NCBI RefSeq assembly: GCF_014805685.1
Contig: NC_060892.1
Coordinates: 11,910,990-11,974,989 of the forward strand
Reading direction: 5' to 3'
Length of the DNA stretch: 64,000 bases
Source: Silurus meridionalis
Taxonomy: Eukaryota; Chordata; Actinopteri; Siluriformes; Siluridae
Within the stretch, counting starts at the first letter, position 1. Every line of letters begins with the position of its first letter. Below, in pieces: positions 1-13,890 of the stretch. The notes under the pieces were generated by a model. That model saw only the letters and a list, made by a program, of their open reading frames with translations, had not been told where the DNA came from and made no database searches. The position numbers and the translations under genes were made by a program.

Positions 1-17
1 TATATATATATATATAG
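1..17. repeat. (TA)n microsatellite, cut by the window edge
   Basis: Alternating TA at the extreme left edge. The array probably continues outside the window, so its length cannot be judged. Confidence 0.9.
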
Positions 18-620
18 TGCAACTGTATATTATCTTGCAATAAAATAATAGTTATATTAAAACATACCAGTGATATGTATTCATCTAAACAAAAAGCAAC
101 AAGCACAAACCATTTAACTATTCAGTCATTGTTGAGCACATAAAACATCACCACAATGAAAGGAAAAAGAAAAAGCAAAGAGTAAAGTTAATAGTAGAGT
201 TAAATAGAGGTCAGGTGAGAGAGATATGGAAGTGTACCTCTGCTAAGGAGGGTCGGTGAGGGCTTTTTGGGCAGTTCGCTGAAACCATGGGCATCCAGTC
301 CAGCTGTTTTGCACTCTTTTTTCTCAGCAGCTGTGGGGACACTGGTCTCCATTATGAAGGATTCTGTTGGAGTAGAAAAAAGAGAGATGAGTTAGGATGC
401 ATCAAGAAAGAACTAGTAAGACTGTGGACATGCCACTACCATTCGTTCCCAACAGAGGGCATTCTGAGCAAGTTTTCTCTTCATAAAGCAGATGAGCCAT
501 CATGTGGATTAACAAATAGACTTCACCTCACATTCTTCACATCACACTCTCTGAGCATTTATGTAAAGCTCACAGTGGAATGCTTTGCTTGATGCAGAAT
601 CATTCATAGCACTTTCCATC
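18..620. other. unique AT-rich sequence, no gene seen
   Basis: Ordinary non-coding sequence. An open frame at 287-592 (+) encodes a low-complexity peptide with no recognisable domain and no splice context, and I treat it as chance. Confidence 0.6.
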
Positions 621-691
621 TGAGTGAGTGAGTGAGTGAGTGAGTGAGTGAGTGATTGAGTGAGTGAGTGTGTGTGTGTGTGTGTGTGTGT
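621..691. repeat. (TGAG)n then (TG)n compound microsatellite
   Basis: About twelve TGAG units, one of them altered to TGAT, run directly into a TG tract. The compound structure is typical of teleost microsatellites. Confidence 0.95.
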
Positions 692-3002
692 AACACTACA
701 TTGATGTTCTCTTAACAGAAATTATTTTCCACAATAGTAGATAATAAATTAAAGTTAGACACTCCTGGGTAAAAAAGGGGGCAGGGCTTAAAATGGCAAA
801 ACTATTTTAATATATGTAAGGAGAAATAATTGGTCAAAATATTAGCAGGAATTAAACGAACTCCATATGAGCTTAATGGGCTCCTTCAGGTGTAGCATAG
901 AGAGACATCCTTTATGTGAAAAAAATTCCCAAAAGATATTTATGGATATTTATTAGCTTTTCCTCACTTCACTGCAACAAACATAAATAGCAAATGGTGG
1001 CAGAGGTATCAAAAGTATATTTGTTTTTGTAATTTTCTGATTAATAATGAGGTGTTTAGCTAAATATTAGCAAATTTGGACTTAACCTAGGTTTTGGCCA
1101 TGAATACATGTATTGTAATTCATGTTTTGTGATCTTTGTATTGAATGAATAGAACATTGTATGACTAATGTTTTGCTTTACTATATTTAAAAACAAAAAT
1201 CACCCCAGTATTACTTCATGTTAATTATAACGTAATGTGTGTTAATGATATTCTTGTTCTTAAATTTTTTGCCCTCTATCATTTTTATTTGAAATGATTA
1301 GTTTGTAGTAATAATATTTAATTTTATAAAAAATATAATTGAAGCGACAGTTTTCTACATCTTAAGCTTGGGTCGTCCTGGTCACAGCAACCAAATGGTG
1401 CACAAGGATTACATCTTTCTGCTGTATGACTCAATACCATGTCCTGGCTGCCAGCCTCTATGACGGCTTTATTCGTTTACTCACTCATCCATCTCTTATC
1501 TCTCGCTTTTTTCACTCAAGGTAAGCCGATTAAGGGAGTTGCCACACTTGCGCACTTCGATGGCATCTGTTTCGGTTTTTGCTCAGCCAAGACTGTCCCT
1601 GGATGGGCAAATTTTTGCGTTTTAGTTGCAATCATTATTTTTTTGATTATCCAGGTAATTAAACACAATTAATAAGGCAAAAACTGTTTTGTGTTTTTTT
1701 ATCTGTTAATTTATTCAATTTTAGGGTTTGTTTGTATGTTATTACATTTTAACAAAATGTTTGTATGTTTCTTTTTTGTTACAGTAATATGCATATATGA
1801 TCCATAATAGTAGTTTAACTACTAGTAGCCTTCCTATTTATGTTATTTATCTGTTTATTTGTTTGCTTGTTCCTCATCAGTTGGTCATTTAAATGTACAT
1901 TTTTGAATATTCTTAATGAATTATTCTGTAAATAATGTCTTAATTTGCAAATGATGCAATAATTTAAGCCACGGTCAAATTCTCTTCCGCACTTATTATG
2001 CACCTGTGTCTTTGTGACAGGTTTTAAAGACGATAACAGAGATCGTCATCTCCAAGACTACAACAGCTGCCTCACACTCTGCTGCCAAATCCGTCACAGA
2101 AAAGAAACGTGCAGCAAATCCTGTAATGTGTTTATGAGACTCGGCCATCACTTTGATCATTTATCATGCATCAGAATAACACAATCATCCCATAAAATCC
2201 ATCTTTTGGGTTTCTTGGCTTGGGATCTTCCTAACATTGGCCGAACAATATGATGACCACACTCTTGAGCTATGTTGTTTGATTGACAGCTGAGTTATAT
2301 CTAAACTATGCATTTTTATCTAAACTATGTGTAAGCCGTAACTGCTTTGCTTATCTAGGTGTTAAAAAAGAAGACATTTAGCAGGCTAACACCTCATTTT
2401 AACCTTAAAACCAGGCTTTTTTTTCAGACAGAGTGCCTGAAAAGGCATTTTGCTTTTTTCCTAAATCATTATCTCAAAATCCCCCACACAGATCAGGACC
2501 CCATGGAGCCATCCTGGGCCACCAGTGTGACATGACAGGATAGTACAGGTGTCAAAGACCAAACAGACAGATGGCCACGAGAGCAAACAGGTAACAACAG
2601 GCACTTTTTTCTCTCTATTCTGTCAATGGTCAGCTGCCAAGAGCTGGAGAGGAAGAGTGAGGAAGGAAGAAGAGGCAGGAGGCAGGACAAAGAAGGGCTA
2701 ATCCCTGATCAAAACCTCCTACGTCTCCCTAAGACAGAGTTCATCACAGTTCAGATGAGAGATTTGCCACGACCCGACGTGAAAGATGCTGTCGTAAAGA
2801 CAGAGTATTACTCCACAGTTCAATAAGAGATGTGCTTCTATAAAGATAAACACGCAAAGCAGTGAATACAAATACTGAATGAAAGAATATTCATGAGTCT
2901 AGAACAGATTTTAGAACAGTTGTAATAATTGAAATCTGATCTACACACTAAGGAAAAGTGGAATAAACTTATAATTAACATTGCTAATAAAATAAAGTTA
3001 GG
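692..3002. other. unique sequence, no gene supported
   Basis: AT-rich with no RNA gene or transposon that I recognise. The frame at 1439-1672 (+) encodes a hydrophobic 77-residue peptide with two membrane-like stretches, but the composition of its codons matches its surroundings and no family is recognisable. Frames at 2014-2253 and 2626-2826 are likewise unsupported. Confidence 0.5.
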
Positions 3003-3345
3003 GTGGCAGTTGATCCAGAACCTATCCTGGGAACACTGAGCATCTGGCAGGAATGCATTCTGGATGAAATTTCAGTTCATTGCCAAAAGGACTTTCTTAG
3101 TTTTAATTTTTATTTTGTTCCAGTGGAATACCAATATCTGGTTCAAAATATAAACGTCATTGTGGCATTTTTTTGTGACTGATGAGCTTTATATATTTAT
3201 CTATACATATATATAATTTTTTATGTCCCATGGGATCCCAATCCCATTGCTTTAACAAAAGTCTAAACCAGATGCTTTATAAACTTGTCTTAAAAAATTT
3301 ACCTGAGCTTAGGATTGAACAAGGGACCCTCGAGATGTCCAATTG
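3003..3345 (+). repeat. degraded dispersed teleost repeat
   Basis: The stretch near 3003-3080 ('gatccagaacctatcctggg', then 'ctggatgaaatttcagtt') and the stretch near 3300-3345 ('gagcttaggattgaac' followed by 'agggaccct') resemble the two halves of a repeat found many times in fish genomes. Related pieces lie at 21955-22145 and 49990-50190. The middle is not recognisable. I know the pattern but cannot name the family with confidence. Confidence 0.45.
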
Positions 3346-3420
3346 TGCCAATAGGTAAGAAATGAATTTCTTTAAAAAAAAAAAAAACAATGGTTATGAT
3401 ACCTGTTGTATCATAATTGA

Positions 3421-3600
3421 GGTGGTAGCTCAGTGGTTAAGGCATTGGACTTTGGATTGGAAGATCACAAGTTCAAATCCCACCACCAAGCTGCCACTCC
3501 TGGGCCCTTGAGCAAGGCCCTTAACCCTCCCCTTCTCAATTGTGAGTCACTCTGGATAAAGGCGTCTGCCAAATGCCGTAAATGTACTAAAATGCACTAA
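3421..3600 (+). mobile_element. tRNA-derived SINE
   Basis: The head is tRNA-like, with an RNA polymerase III box A (TAGCTCAGTGG, 3426-3436) and box B (GTTCAAATC, 3471-3479) separated by about 34 bp. The body follows (3481-3540, containing 'gggcccttgagcaaggccc'). The tail 'ctctggataaaggcgtctgc' resembles tails that many teleost SINEs share with partner LINEs. The end carries short 'aaatg' repeats. An A-rich run at 3373-3387 lies just upstream but is not clearly part of a target duplication. The copy seems complete in outline. It is most like the Mermaid/V-SINE group of fish, an assignment from memory. Confidence 0.85.
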
Positions 3601-4885
3601 TGTATAACAGACTATAAAAAAATGTGTCCTCTTGTACTCAGAAGATAAGAAAGAGGTTTTGTGCTTTCACTTTATTTCTTTCTAAATGGTCAAAGATTTA
3701 AATAATACACACAAAGAGTAAAGAATCTAGGGATTCAAACTACAATCTATAACCTCTATTCACACACGAGCCATTCAGCTGTACACGGCCTGAGGCTTCC
3801 CAATCATGGCGCTATTTCTTTTCCAATCTCAGCTCTTGAATACATGAAAAGAGGTGCGAAAGGGTCTGACGGACAGGCCTGTGTGCTCTTTGGCGCAACA
3901 GCGATGGCCTGCTGTCTTTGAAGAGATTTAACAGGTGTGAGGGTGCGGATGTGCTCCAGCGGCGTTGTACTTGTCGCATCAGAGGCCTCATTAGGAGTCT
4001 AGGAGCGGCCTAAAGACTTTTCTCTTTTTAATTACATTCGCCTTGTGGCAAAGAGACTCTGTGTGTGCTCAAAAGCCTCAAGACTTCTAAATGACAGAAG
4101 TGTCACTCCACATCATGTGTGAACAAGACATTACAGCCAGGGTGTACATGTGTGTAATGTAGATACCTTTTTTGTTCAAATGACAGGGATTAAGCTCGAT
4201 CACTTCAATCATAATGTCATTATGCCAAGCACTGAAATAACACACACACGAAAAATGAGACAAAGCAAAGGATTAAACAAATAAAAGAGAATTATTATTC
4301 GTTCTGCCTTAATCAGTCTCCTTGAGCTAACGTACACAAGAACTGCATACAGAGCGGTTAACCCCAACCTTGCTTTGTCAATGATCGCCTCCTTTAGGTA
4401 CACACACACAGCTATTCAGTTTGGCATGATAACTAACAATAGGAGGCTTTAGTGAAAGGTAATTGAGGAGAACAACAACTTCTGAACTTAACTCTCTCCC
4501 ATTCAAGGCCCTCATTGTGTTGAAATCAATGACATGTTTGTTTTAGCACCTTGCTCTCTCTCACCAGGCCCATGGCTTCTATTCAGGCACCCTCCCACCA
4601 AAATCCTCCCAAAGAACTTTGAAAAGGAATGCAAACACATTTTCAAAGAGCTTGTTTGAAGATCTTAACTCTCTCTTCCTCCTTTTTTGACTTTCCAAAA
4701 GATGTCACCCTGGTTGGACTGCCACAAATGCAATGCGTTAAAAAACTGTGTGACTTATAAAGTTAATATTTTTAATAGTCTACATGGAGAATGCTTTATA
4801 TATTTGTAATATTAGGACAGACAGCTGACAAATGCTTTATTAAATGTCTGTTTCATTCACAGGTGAACAGCTGCTTTGTTATGGA
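3601..4885. other. unique sequence with a possible conserved non-coding block
   Basis: From about 3780 to 4140 the base composition is balanced and complexity is high ('aacaggtgtgagggtgcgga', 'agaggcctcattaggagtct'), unlike the AT-rich neighbours. It has no long open frame or splice-bounded exon. This is the look of a vertebrate conserved non-coding element, but without an alignment it is only a guess. Confidence 0.25.
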
Positions 4886-4898
4886 CAGAGAGAGAGAG

Positions 4899-4966
<68 letters not shown>

Positions 4967-4978
4967 AGAGAGAGAGAG
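4886..4978. repeat. (GA)n microsatellite
   Basis: Nearly uninterrupted AG dinucleotides with a few CG or AAAG interruptions. Open frames on both strands here (Arg-Glu repeats, Ser-Leu repeats) are artefacts of the repeat. Confidence 0.97.
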
Positions 4979-7900
4979 TAGGGGCGATATGTAGTCCAGT
5001 CCATTTCCTGTGTGACAATTTCATTATTTTAAACAAAACCCAGCTGCTAGACATAAAGCATGGTTAGATCTTTGGGCTGTTCATGGAATTAAACTGATGT
5101 CTCTCTGTGGGCTCTTTAAGATGATGTCATTTAAATACTTTGTAGGGTTTTTTTTTTTTTCTAATGTTGACTGATTGTTGATGTTAATGGTGTTATGAAA
5201 TTCCATTGTTTAACAGCCAGTAAAGCATATGGATGTAACAACTAAGCTGATCTTGATTTAGCAGGCACTCTCTGTGTGCTAGCAAAGGTATTTAACTAAC
5301 TATAAAGTGGAAATAAAATTAAGCAAAGGTCAGCCAAAGAAGCACTGTTAGGTCCTTGCCCAAAAAGCTTAAACCTTGTTTTCCCAGATTCCGGAATAAC
5401 AATGAATAACTTACTGATTCAAGCTAACAACAAGACCATGATAACTCAAGTGACCAATCTATACCCTATCCATGGTGAACAAAAAAACATCTCTGAAGGC
5501 AAATGATGCCAAACCTTGAAGCAGATGTTCTACAACAGCTGAAAACCACTTCAGAATCCAGACATACTGAACTGAAATACGGGGCTTCAGTGGGCACAGG
5601 CTCACTTAAATAAGGCAGTTAAAAGCTGGAAATGACTAAGCAATATTTTTCCAATCTGCAACTGTTCAGTATTGTTAAGCCAGTGAGTATTTTTTTCATA
5701 TGTTTATCTGCTCTGCTACAATATTTTTCCCAAGTACTCAGTTTGCTGGAATACTTTTCCGGACTACCGCCTGCCAGTTGACGACCCCCGCTGCAGAATA
5801 ATTATGCTATCTTCTAGCTTAATCTATCTTTTTGGAGTTTACAAATGCACCTGGTGAACTACAAGTACTTGCTTTTGACAACTGAACTTAGCTAAAAAAC
5901 CTTAACAGAAGCAAACTAAGCTACAAATTTGACTGCATATTTTATGACCAGGTAGTTGTGGTCATCCAACACATTGGCAAATTCCAAACATGTCACCTAT
6001 GTTTAATGTGCAATGAAAATAGCCTTTTGCTACACAGTTCAAAATTAGCATCTATTGCTGCAATCGAGCACACAGGGACCTCAAGTTGACAAATTCAAGC
6101 CATCTGAGACAGAGTTGGGAGAGAAAGAAAGAGAAAGAGGCATTCTCTACGTCTGATAAAATGAATGTCTTCATATTCCAGGTGCACTGAGCTTTCTGGA
6201 GAGAGCTGTTTGGCTCATCATGCAGGATTACTTACAGCAACCAACAACCCATCATGCTGAGTAATTACAGCCCAAGCTGTCGGCCAAACAAATGGCTCTG
6301 ACAGAACACTGAAAGGTCACGCAGTGAAATCCCAGAGAATTCATTGAGCTATTTCTCTTTCTTGTATTCACGTCTGGTGCGATCGTTCAGATACACCACT
6401 GGTGAGGCAAAGTGCTCTCTTATGGCACATAGTGGGGTTAATGATACCTACATATGCAGGATAGAAAGAGAAAAAATCCCACCAAGTCTCCAGGATGGGA
6501 GGTCAAACATCAACAGTACCACTATATTTAAACATTTACAAAAGCAGATAGACGTGTCTAATATAATTCTTACACCAGGAGTTCTTAAACTTTATGTAGC
6601 TCTTTAATTATAAATAAATTAAACAGTTCAGCCCAGCTTTATTTCAAGAAAACTATTTAAATTAGTACCAGAGTTTTATATATTTCGGGTTTATAAGAAA
6701 GCTTGTTTTATCTTTATACAGTTAAAATGAATAAAAAAAGAGAAATTGTCTCAGAAAACTTGCCACATGCAACGTGCAACTTTAAAATGGCCTGAACTAT
6801 TAGTGTTCAAAAACATTTCCCTTTGGAAGTGTGAATGAGGCCTGAGATTTACATTACTTAACCGCCATATTTTTAAATCTGATGATAGGAGTTGTTCTTT
6901 AATATTTCTATGAAGTTTAAAGTGACCAAATGCTCTTGGGAAAACCTTAAACCTACTAAAATAATGTGGCCTCCTGCACCAATGACAATTAAATTTAGGC
7001 CTATCACAGCTCTTAATATAATTACAGTGAAGACCACAGAGTAACATGGACCCCTTGATAGTGTAATAAAAAGATTTACATTCGCACAAGCCCGCTGCAG
7101 TGAACTCTGAGGCAGTTGAGTCTGTTGTGTGGAGTCAATGGGAAGCCTGGGGGTGTTTGTGGCTTCCCCCTGTGAGAGAATGCAGCAGGGGGAGGCATGT
7201 GAACCTGTGGATAACGGAGACGGGGGGAGGTTGAGGTGAGAGAGCGGTCCTATGGCTTGGATCACACCCCCTGCTGGTAAGTGCAATATCCTGTGGGTGA
7301 TCTCTGTGGGTTTGGTCAATCTTAAACAGATGTTAGGATTACAACCCCAGCTGAACCTCTGGAGAAGAGTCTCTGATGGGAGGATCTGTCCTGTCTTTCC
7401 GAATCAGTCTCTAGAATTATTATCGCTCCAATGTGCCAAGCAGAGCCATTTCACAGGGTTACATAGCTGAGGCGGTTTTCCAAAAACATGCACATTGCTC
7501 TTGCCTCGGGCTATGGCCTTCAGAGTGAACCCTTGGGGACAACTTCCTATTCCTTCAACTGCTGGGACTCTGCAATGTTTTCTTCATTTTTCTTTTACGT
7601 CACTACCTTTGATCCATTGGCCAAATGGTGTTGTTAAGAGACACTTGTAGTTTAACAGCCTGGTTGTGCAGTAAATGTCCTCTTCTGCTGCTGTTTGAGG
7701 CCAAGCAAATGCCTCACCACACACTGGACTACAGTTTTAAGAGTTTGCCAACAAGTCCATTGTGCAGACATCCAGACGGCTAAAATTAAGAGATGGCATA
7801 TAGTATAACTAGTAAAGTAGATATGATATTGTAACAAACTCACTCTCATTGCCATGTGATTCGGTCTTCTTTCCTGTCATTTTATGAGATTTATGAGACC

Positions 7901-9907
7901 ACAGCTTTGTATACTGGGTTCTCCTCCCTGGTCTTGTTCTGAAGTCAGCTGTATGAGGTTAAAACAGGCTCAAAATTTCCAGGGCATTGCTCTGCACAAA
8001 CAATTTTGTAGCTCCTGCACCACAAAACCAAGCTGGTTAAAAAAAACTTTCTATATCCTGATGCTGAAATCCTCCCTGTACACTCCTGGGACCATAAATT
8101 TATTGGAGCAAAATGTCAGTATGATTTATCCAGCCACCTGCTTCAGTCTTGACCTTACCTTAAACATAGCATGCATAACTGTATCATGGGTACCCAGCTG
8201 AATTGAGTTAAAAACCACAAGGCCAGACGGGACAAAACAAAGGCTCGAGAGAGCTGTGTATAGGCTACTCTATTACCACCTAAAATTTCAAAGGTTGGAA
8301 AAGATGAAGGATGCCAACACAGCTGCCTGAGTGCAATCCCTATCTGTGAGAGGCAAAGCAAGATCTCTCAGCTGGGCCCTGACCCCAAACACTGATTGTA
8401 TGAGCATGTTGGTTGCTAACAGCTAACACATGGAGCTTTTTTTTTGCTCAAGGCATCTCATGTAAGCCCCGTCTTCCCGGCAGGCTGTTTTAGGACTCTG
8501 TGGCTTGGCTGCATTTCACTTTCTTTCATTTTCCTCTCAAAAGAGAAACTCTTTAGTTCGTCATTTGAGTCTAATGAAGAACATGCCTTGAGAAGGCCTG
8601 CACCATAGCTCTTTTATTTAGACAAATAAGTAATCCAGGGTTGTTCCACCACAATGAAGATTTCTCTTCAGTTGCAATAACCAACTGCTATTATGTAAAA
8701 CTGCGAATCTTGCATTACCATGTCCCGATTTGTTATACATGCTCGAAGCAGCTGATCTTTGTCCTTCATTTGGATTTATTTTTTCCAGAAATTGTTTGCC
8801 TTATATGTGTATTGTTCTGTAGTGAGATTTTGATAATGTATTGGCAGACCCACAGTAAGGTGCTGTCAAAAGTTCTTAAAGAAACCGAAGAGCATCATTT
8901 GATTGCACCATTCCGCTAGGAATTAATTAAGTCATGAATCAAAGGCCGCCAAGAGGCGCTATGGATACCCGTCACATTTCATAGTGAGCCGAGTTTCGTG
9001 TGCCCCTGGTGGCATGCAGACCTTTGATTTCAAGGCGTCTCACGGTGTGTGACGTCCTTTCATAAGACATTTACTGGAATTAGATGGTGCTTGATGTTTG
9101 ATTGTTTCTGCTTGATGAGGATTTCTTGTGCCATATTTGATGTGGGACTGATCACTTTAATCTGACTAAATTAGTTTATGAATTAACTGAATCTGAGTTA
9201 ATTGCACACCCAAAAACTGCAGCAGAACAGTAAAGCCTGTAAACAATGTGAGGTGAACCCCAAACTCTAGGGTTAATTCTAGCATGGATAAAAGAAAGAA
9301 TTTGATCCAAACCTGCAACAAAACTAGCTTTGAAATATCAGCACTTCAAAGCTTTTGGTGCAACATTGAAATGTAGACGGATATAAGAAAGTCACATGAT
9401 AACAATACTAGCCACATGGCCTAATGTTAAGAATGGCAATGACTGTTGGTTATTAAGGAAATTAAATCTGTGCAAATTTCTACCATCATCTATGTTCACA
9501 TAGTTTACAGTAAAGACCTATATATTTTTTGGGGGTTGTCTAAAATATACATTTTATCTTTATTATCTTTATTATTATATTTCATTTAAATTCCAGATTT
9601 AAGTAAGTTTTTCTGGCAAATTGTTTGACTTATATGAAAGTAGTGCACAAGGTTTCAGCACTGCTATCACAAGTTTGTAAAAGTAAGCTTTCTTACAAAT
9701 CCATAAATGTAATGGACTATGTGTTTATAATACAGACAAAATGCATCAAAACCATCTTTTTAAAGTAACAATTGCAAGTTATAAATACATTTACCAGTGT
9801 AATATGCAACAAGATGCAACTAAAGTTTCTCTTTAGTTTTTCCAAATAACTGGAAAAATAGAGTTAAATGTAAAATTATATATTATACATATTTTATATT
9901 AAAAATC

Positions 9908-9912
<5 letters not shown>
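4979..9912. other. unique sequence, no gene supported; possible conserved blocks
   Basis: No transposon or RNA gene recognised. Two blocks stand out by complexity and homeodomain-like AT cores. The first is 6160-6330, containing 'tgctgagtaattacagccc' and 'catcatgcaggattactta'. The second is 8380-8640, containing 'atttgagtctaatgaagaac'. These could be enhancers. Longer frames, such as 6873-7319 (-) of 148 residues, have no recognisable domain and overlap another frame on the same strand. Confidence 0.35.

Positions 9913-9913
<1 letters not shown>

Positions 9914-9993
<80 letters not shown>
9914..9993. repeat. (TA)n microsatellite
   Basis: Forty uninterrupted TA units immediately left of the hAT-derived fragment. 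The array sits where the missing left end of that fragment should be. Confidence 0.97.
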
Positions 9994-9996
<3 letters not shown>

Positions 9997-9997
<1 letters not shown>

Positions 9998-10218
9998 GTG
10001 TAACACTAATGGCTATTGCTAGCACTATGGATTCTTGAGCATTTTATGTCCAGCTTCAAGAATTTCTCTTTAAAGGAGAAAATCCTGACAATTCCTCATA
10101 TTGAGAGAATGAATGAATGAAGAATGCAAGCAATGAATACATTTGTTAAAGTATGCTGAAAAACGTACAACAGTTGAGTAGATCATATCTTAAGTAAATG
10201 AAATATTAAATGTAAATC

Positions 10219-10270
<52 letters not shown>

Positions 10271-10500
10271 ACACATACATATTTATTTTTATTTAATGCC
10301 ACTTTAATTGGTTACTCAATTTAATCAATATATAAAAAAGTGTAAAGCATTAATTTTATTTATTCTATTATATTTAATTTATAAATTATTATTAAAAATT
10401 ATTTTATATATTATTTATCCATGTAGTATTTTATTTAAAACATTTTTGAAAATCTAAACTGTTGATGTTTACAAATGATAATAATAATAAACTGTCTTAA
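9997..10500. mobile_element. hAT-type non-autonomous element, end-truncated copy
   Basis: This region aligns by eye with the interior of the complete element at 48317-49140. Shared blocks include 'gctatggattctt' or 'cactatggattctt', 'ttatgtccagcttcaagaat', 'cctgacaattcc', 'catttgttaaagtatgc', then after a (CA)n tract 'ggttactcaatttaatcaat', 'agtgtaaa', 'attattttatatattattta' and 'aaactgtt'. Both terminal inverted repeats are missing: the left end is replaced by (TA)n and the right end decays into AATAATAA. It has no coding capacity and is in the same orientation as the 48-kb copy. Confidence 0.75.
10218..10268. repeat. (CA)n microsatellite inside the hAT fragment
   Basis: About 25 CA units. 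The complete copy of the same transposon has only a short ACACACAC stretch at the corresponding place (48787-48806), so this tract probably grew from a seed carried by the element. Confidence 0.95.
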
Positions 10501-10995
10501 TAAAAAATGCCAAGCAATTTTATGTTTTGAATTTCTTAACTTCTCAGTTCATTAGGCAACTCTGCTTAGTTCATATAAAATGCTTACTTATAAACTTGCA
10601 GCCAACATTTCTATTTGTAATGTATTGCCCTGCCCCTGAATTACTTAATGCAACCCTTCAAAGTCTTGCAGCATTCCATCCTAATTCGTAATAAAGAATT
10701 TTTTTTGCTTTAATAGTTGTCTTTAATAAGTGCCTACGTGTCATTTCTTGTCTAAGCTCAATGAGGAATATCTCCTCAACGGCCACATTCCTTCATGCAA
10801 AAATTCACCTTGACACATGCACAACTTGTGGCGCCCTCGTCTTCCATGTTATCCCGCGTCCCATATGGAGTTTATCTATGTCTCTTTGATGAGCATTCCC
10901 ATGTGGTCGGGAGCTTGAGCTGCTGGCAAGAGGGAACGGTTTACTGCGCTCTTCATCAGAGCAAGTCAAAGCAAGCGAGGGTGAGTAAGAGACTG

Positions 10996-10997
<2 letters not shown>
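10501..10997. other. unique sequence with a possible conserved block
   Basis: From about 10760 to 10980 the sequence is more GC-balanced and complex ('cttgtggcgccctcgtcttc', 'cccatatggagtttatctat'). An open frame starting at 10795 runs into the GA repeat and is unlikely to be coding. Confidence 0.25.

Positions 10998-11069
<72 letters not shown>
10998..11069. repeat. (GA)n microsatellite
   Basis: Uninterrupted GA units flanked by GAGCGA and AAGAGAGAGTGAAAG variants. Frames across it in both directions are repeat artefacts. Confidence 0.97.
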
Positions 11070-11070
<1 letters not shown>

Positions 11071-11314
11071 GAAAGAGAATGTGATGCTGGCCACAAAAAT
11101 TGCCTGAGGACAAATCACCCCTGACTGGTGGAGAGATTTCTCAGAGCAGACAAGAAACAAAAATATTAGTGTTCCGCTGGTCTGGGTTTATGGAGGCAAT
11201 TACACATGTTTGCCCTTTGGAGAGACTGAAAAAATACTTAGCATGGGAGATCATACAGCCTGGTAATAAAACCCCTAACTAACAAACAAAAACAAACTTT
11301 CCTATTAGCAACAA

Positions 11315-11381
<67 letters not shown>
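11315..11381. repeat. (AAT)n microsatellite with inverted end
   Basis: About 19 AAT units followed by TATTATTATTAA, so the right end folds back on the array. Confidence 0.95.
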
Positions 11382-13288
<1,907 letters not shown>

Positions 13289-13379
13289 ATACAGCAGAAT
13301 TAAAACTGGGTCTACAATAACAAAAGAATAAAAGAAAAATATGTCAAACACTTTGAACAAAAATCCATTTTGGCCTGAG

Positions 13380-13585
13380 TACCGCATGTCGGTGCGGATC
13401 CATGTGAAAATGGCGCCGGAGGGATCGCGGGAGCGCGATGAAAGGGGGCGTGGTCATCCCGCGGTCCGCTGCGGCCGGTGAGCGCGAGCTCGACTGGACT
13501 GAATGAGCTGAATGGGATCCCAGCGCTCTTTCACATCCTTTCAAAACCTCTTCAGCGTGACTGCTGGGACTCTTCATGGCGCACA
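13380..13585. promoter_or_regulatory. CpG-rich patch, possible promoter or enhancer
   Basis: CpG dinucleotides cluster here ('atggcgccggagggatcgcg', 'catcccgcggtccgctgcgg', 'gagcgcgagctcgac') in an otherwise CpG-poor window. The density over 13390-13490 is that of an unmethylated CpG island. An 84-residue minus-strand frame (13344-13598) covers it but has no recognisable domain. It may mark a transcription start shared with the patch at 15.2 kb. Confidence 0.4.
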
Positions 13586-13810
13586 ATAGCAAATGCACTA
13601 AAACTTTTTTTTGCTTCTTTTTCTTATGCTAATGCATTTGACCGGGTCCTCACATGAAAAAAAAAATCCCACTCCCACCGACTGTTTTTTCGCCTCTTCC
13701 TCCAGGATTTAAATGGGCCAATTAGAGTTTTTTGCCTTGTTCTCCCTGATTGTCAGCTAAATTTCTAAGCACACAGGCCCTTTGATTCTCTCCCCATGAA
13801 TTGCAGTGTT

Positions 13811-13890
13811 TTTCTTCTTCTTCTTTTTCTTCTTCTTCTTCTTCTTCTTCTTCTTCTTCTTCTTCTTCTTCTTTTTCTTCTTCTTCTTCA
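13811..13890. repeat. (TTC)n microsatellite
   Basis: TTC triplets with two TTTTTC interruptions. This is a polypurine/polypyrimidine tract of about 80 bp. Confidence 0.95.

Noticed and set aside
1439..1672. 77-residue hydrophobic frame with membrane-like segments
   Set aside because: No recognisable family, no splice or promoter context, and composition like the AT-rich surroundings; T-rich DNA yields such frames by chance.
4791..5067. Arg-Glu and Ser-Leu repeat peptides on both strands
   Set aside because: Direct translation of a GA microsatellite.
6873..7319. 148-residue minus-strand frame, the longest non-repeat frame in unique DNA at the left
   Set aside because: Overlapped by another minus-strand frame, with no domain or family resemblance.
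8940..9030. CTCF-like words 'gccaagaggcgcta' and 'gcccctggtggcatgc'
   Set aside because: Both miss core positions or have wrong spacing compared with the CTCF consensus.
10795..11160. Frames of about 100 residues on both strands
   Set aside because: Half of each is GA-repeat translation and the unique parts match no known protein.
13344..13598. 84-residue minus-strand frame over the CpG-rich patch
   Set aside because: GC-rich islands have few stops by chance; no recognisable protein. Kept only as a possible regulatory region.
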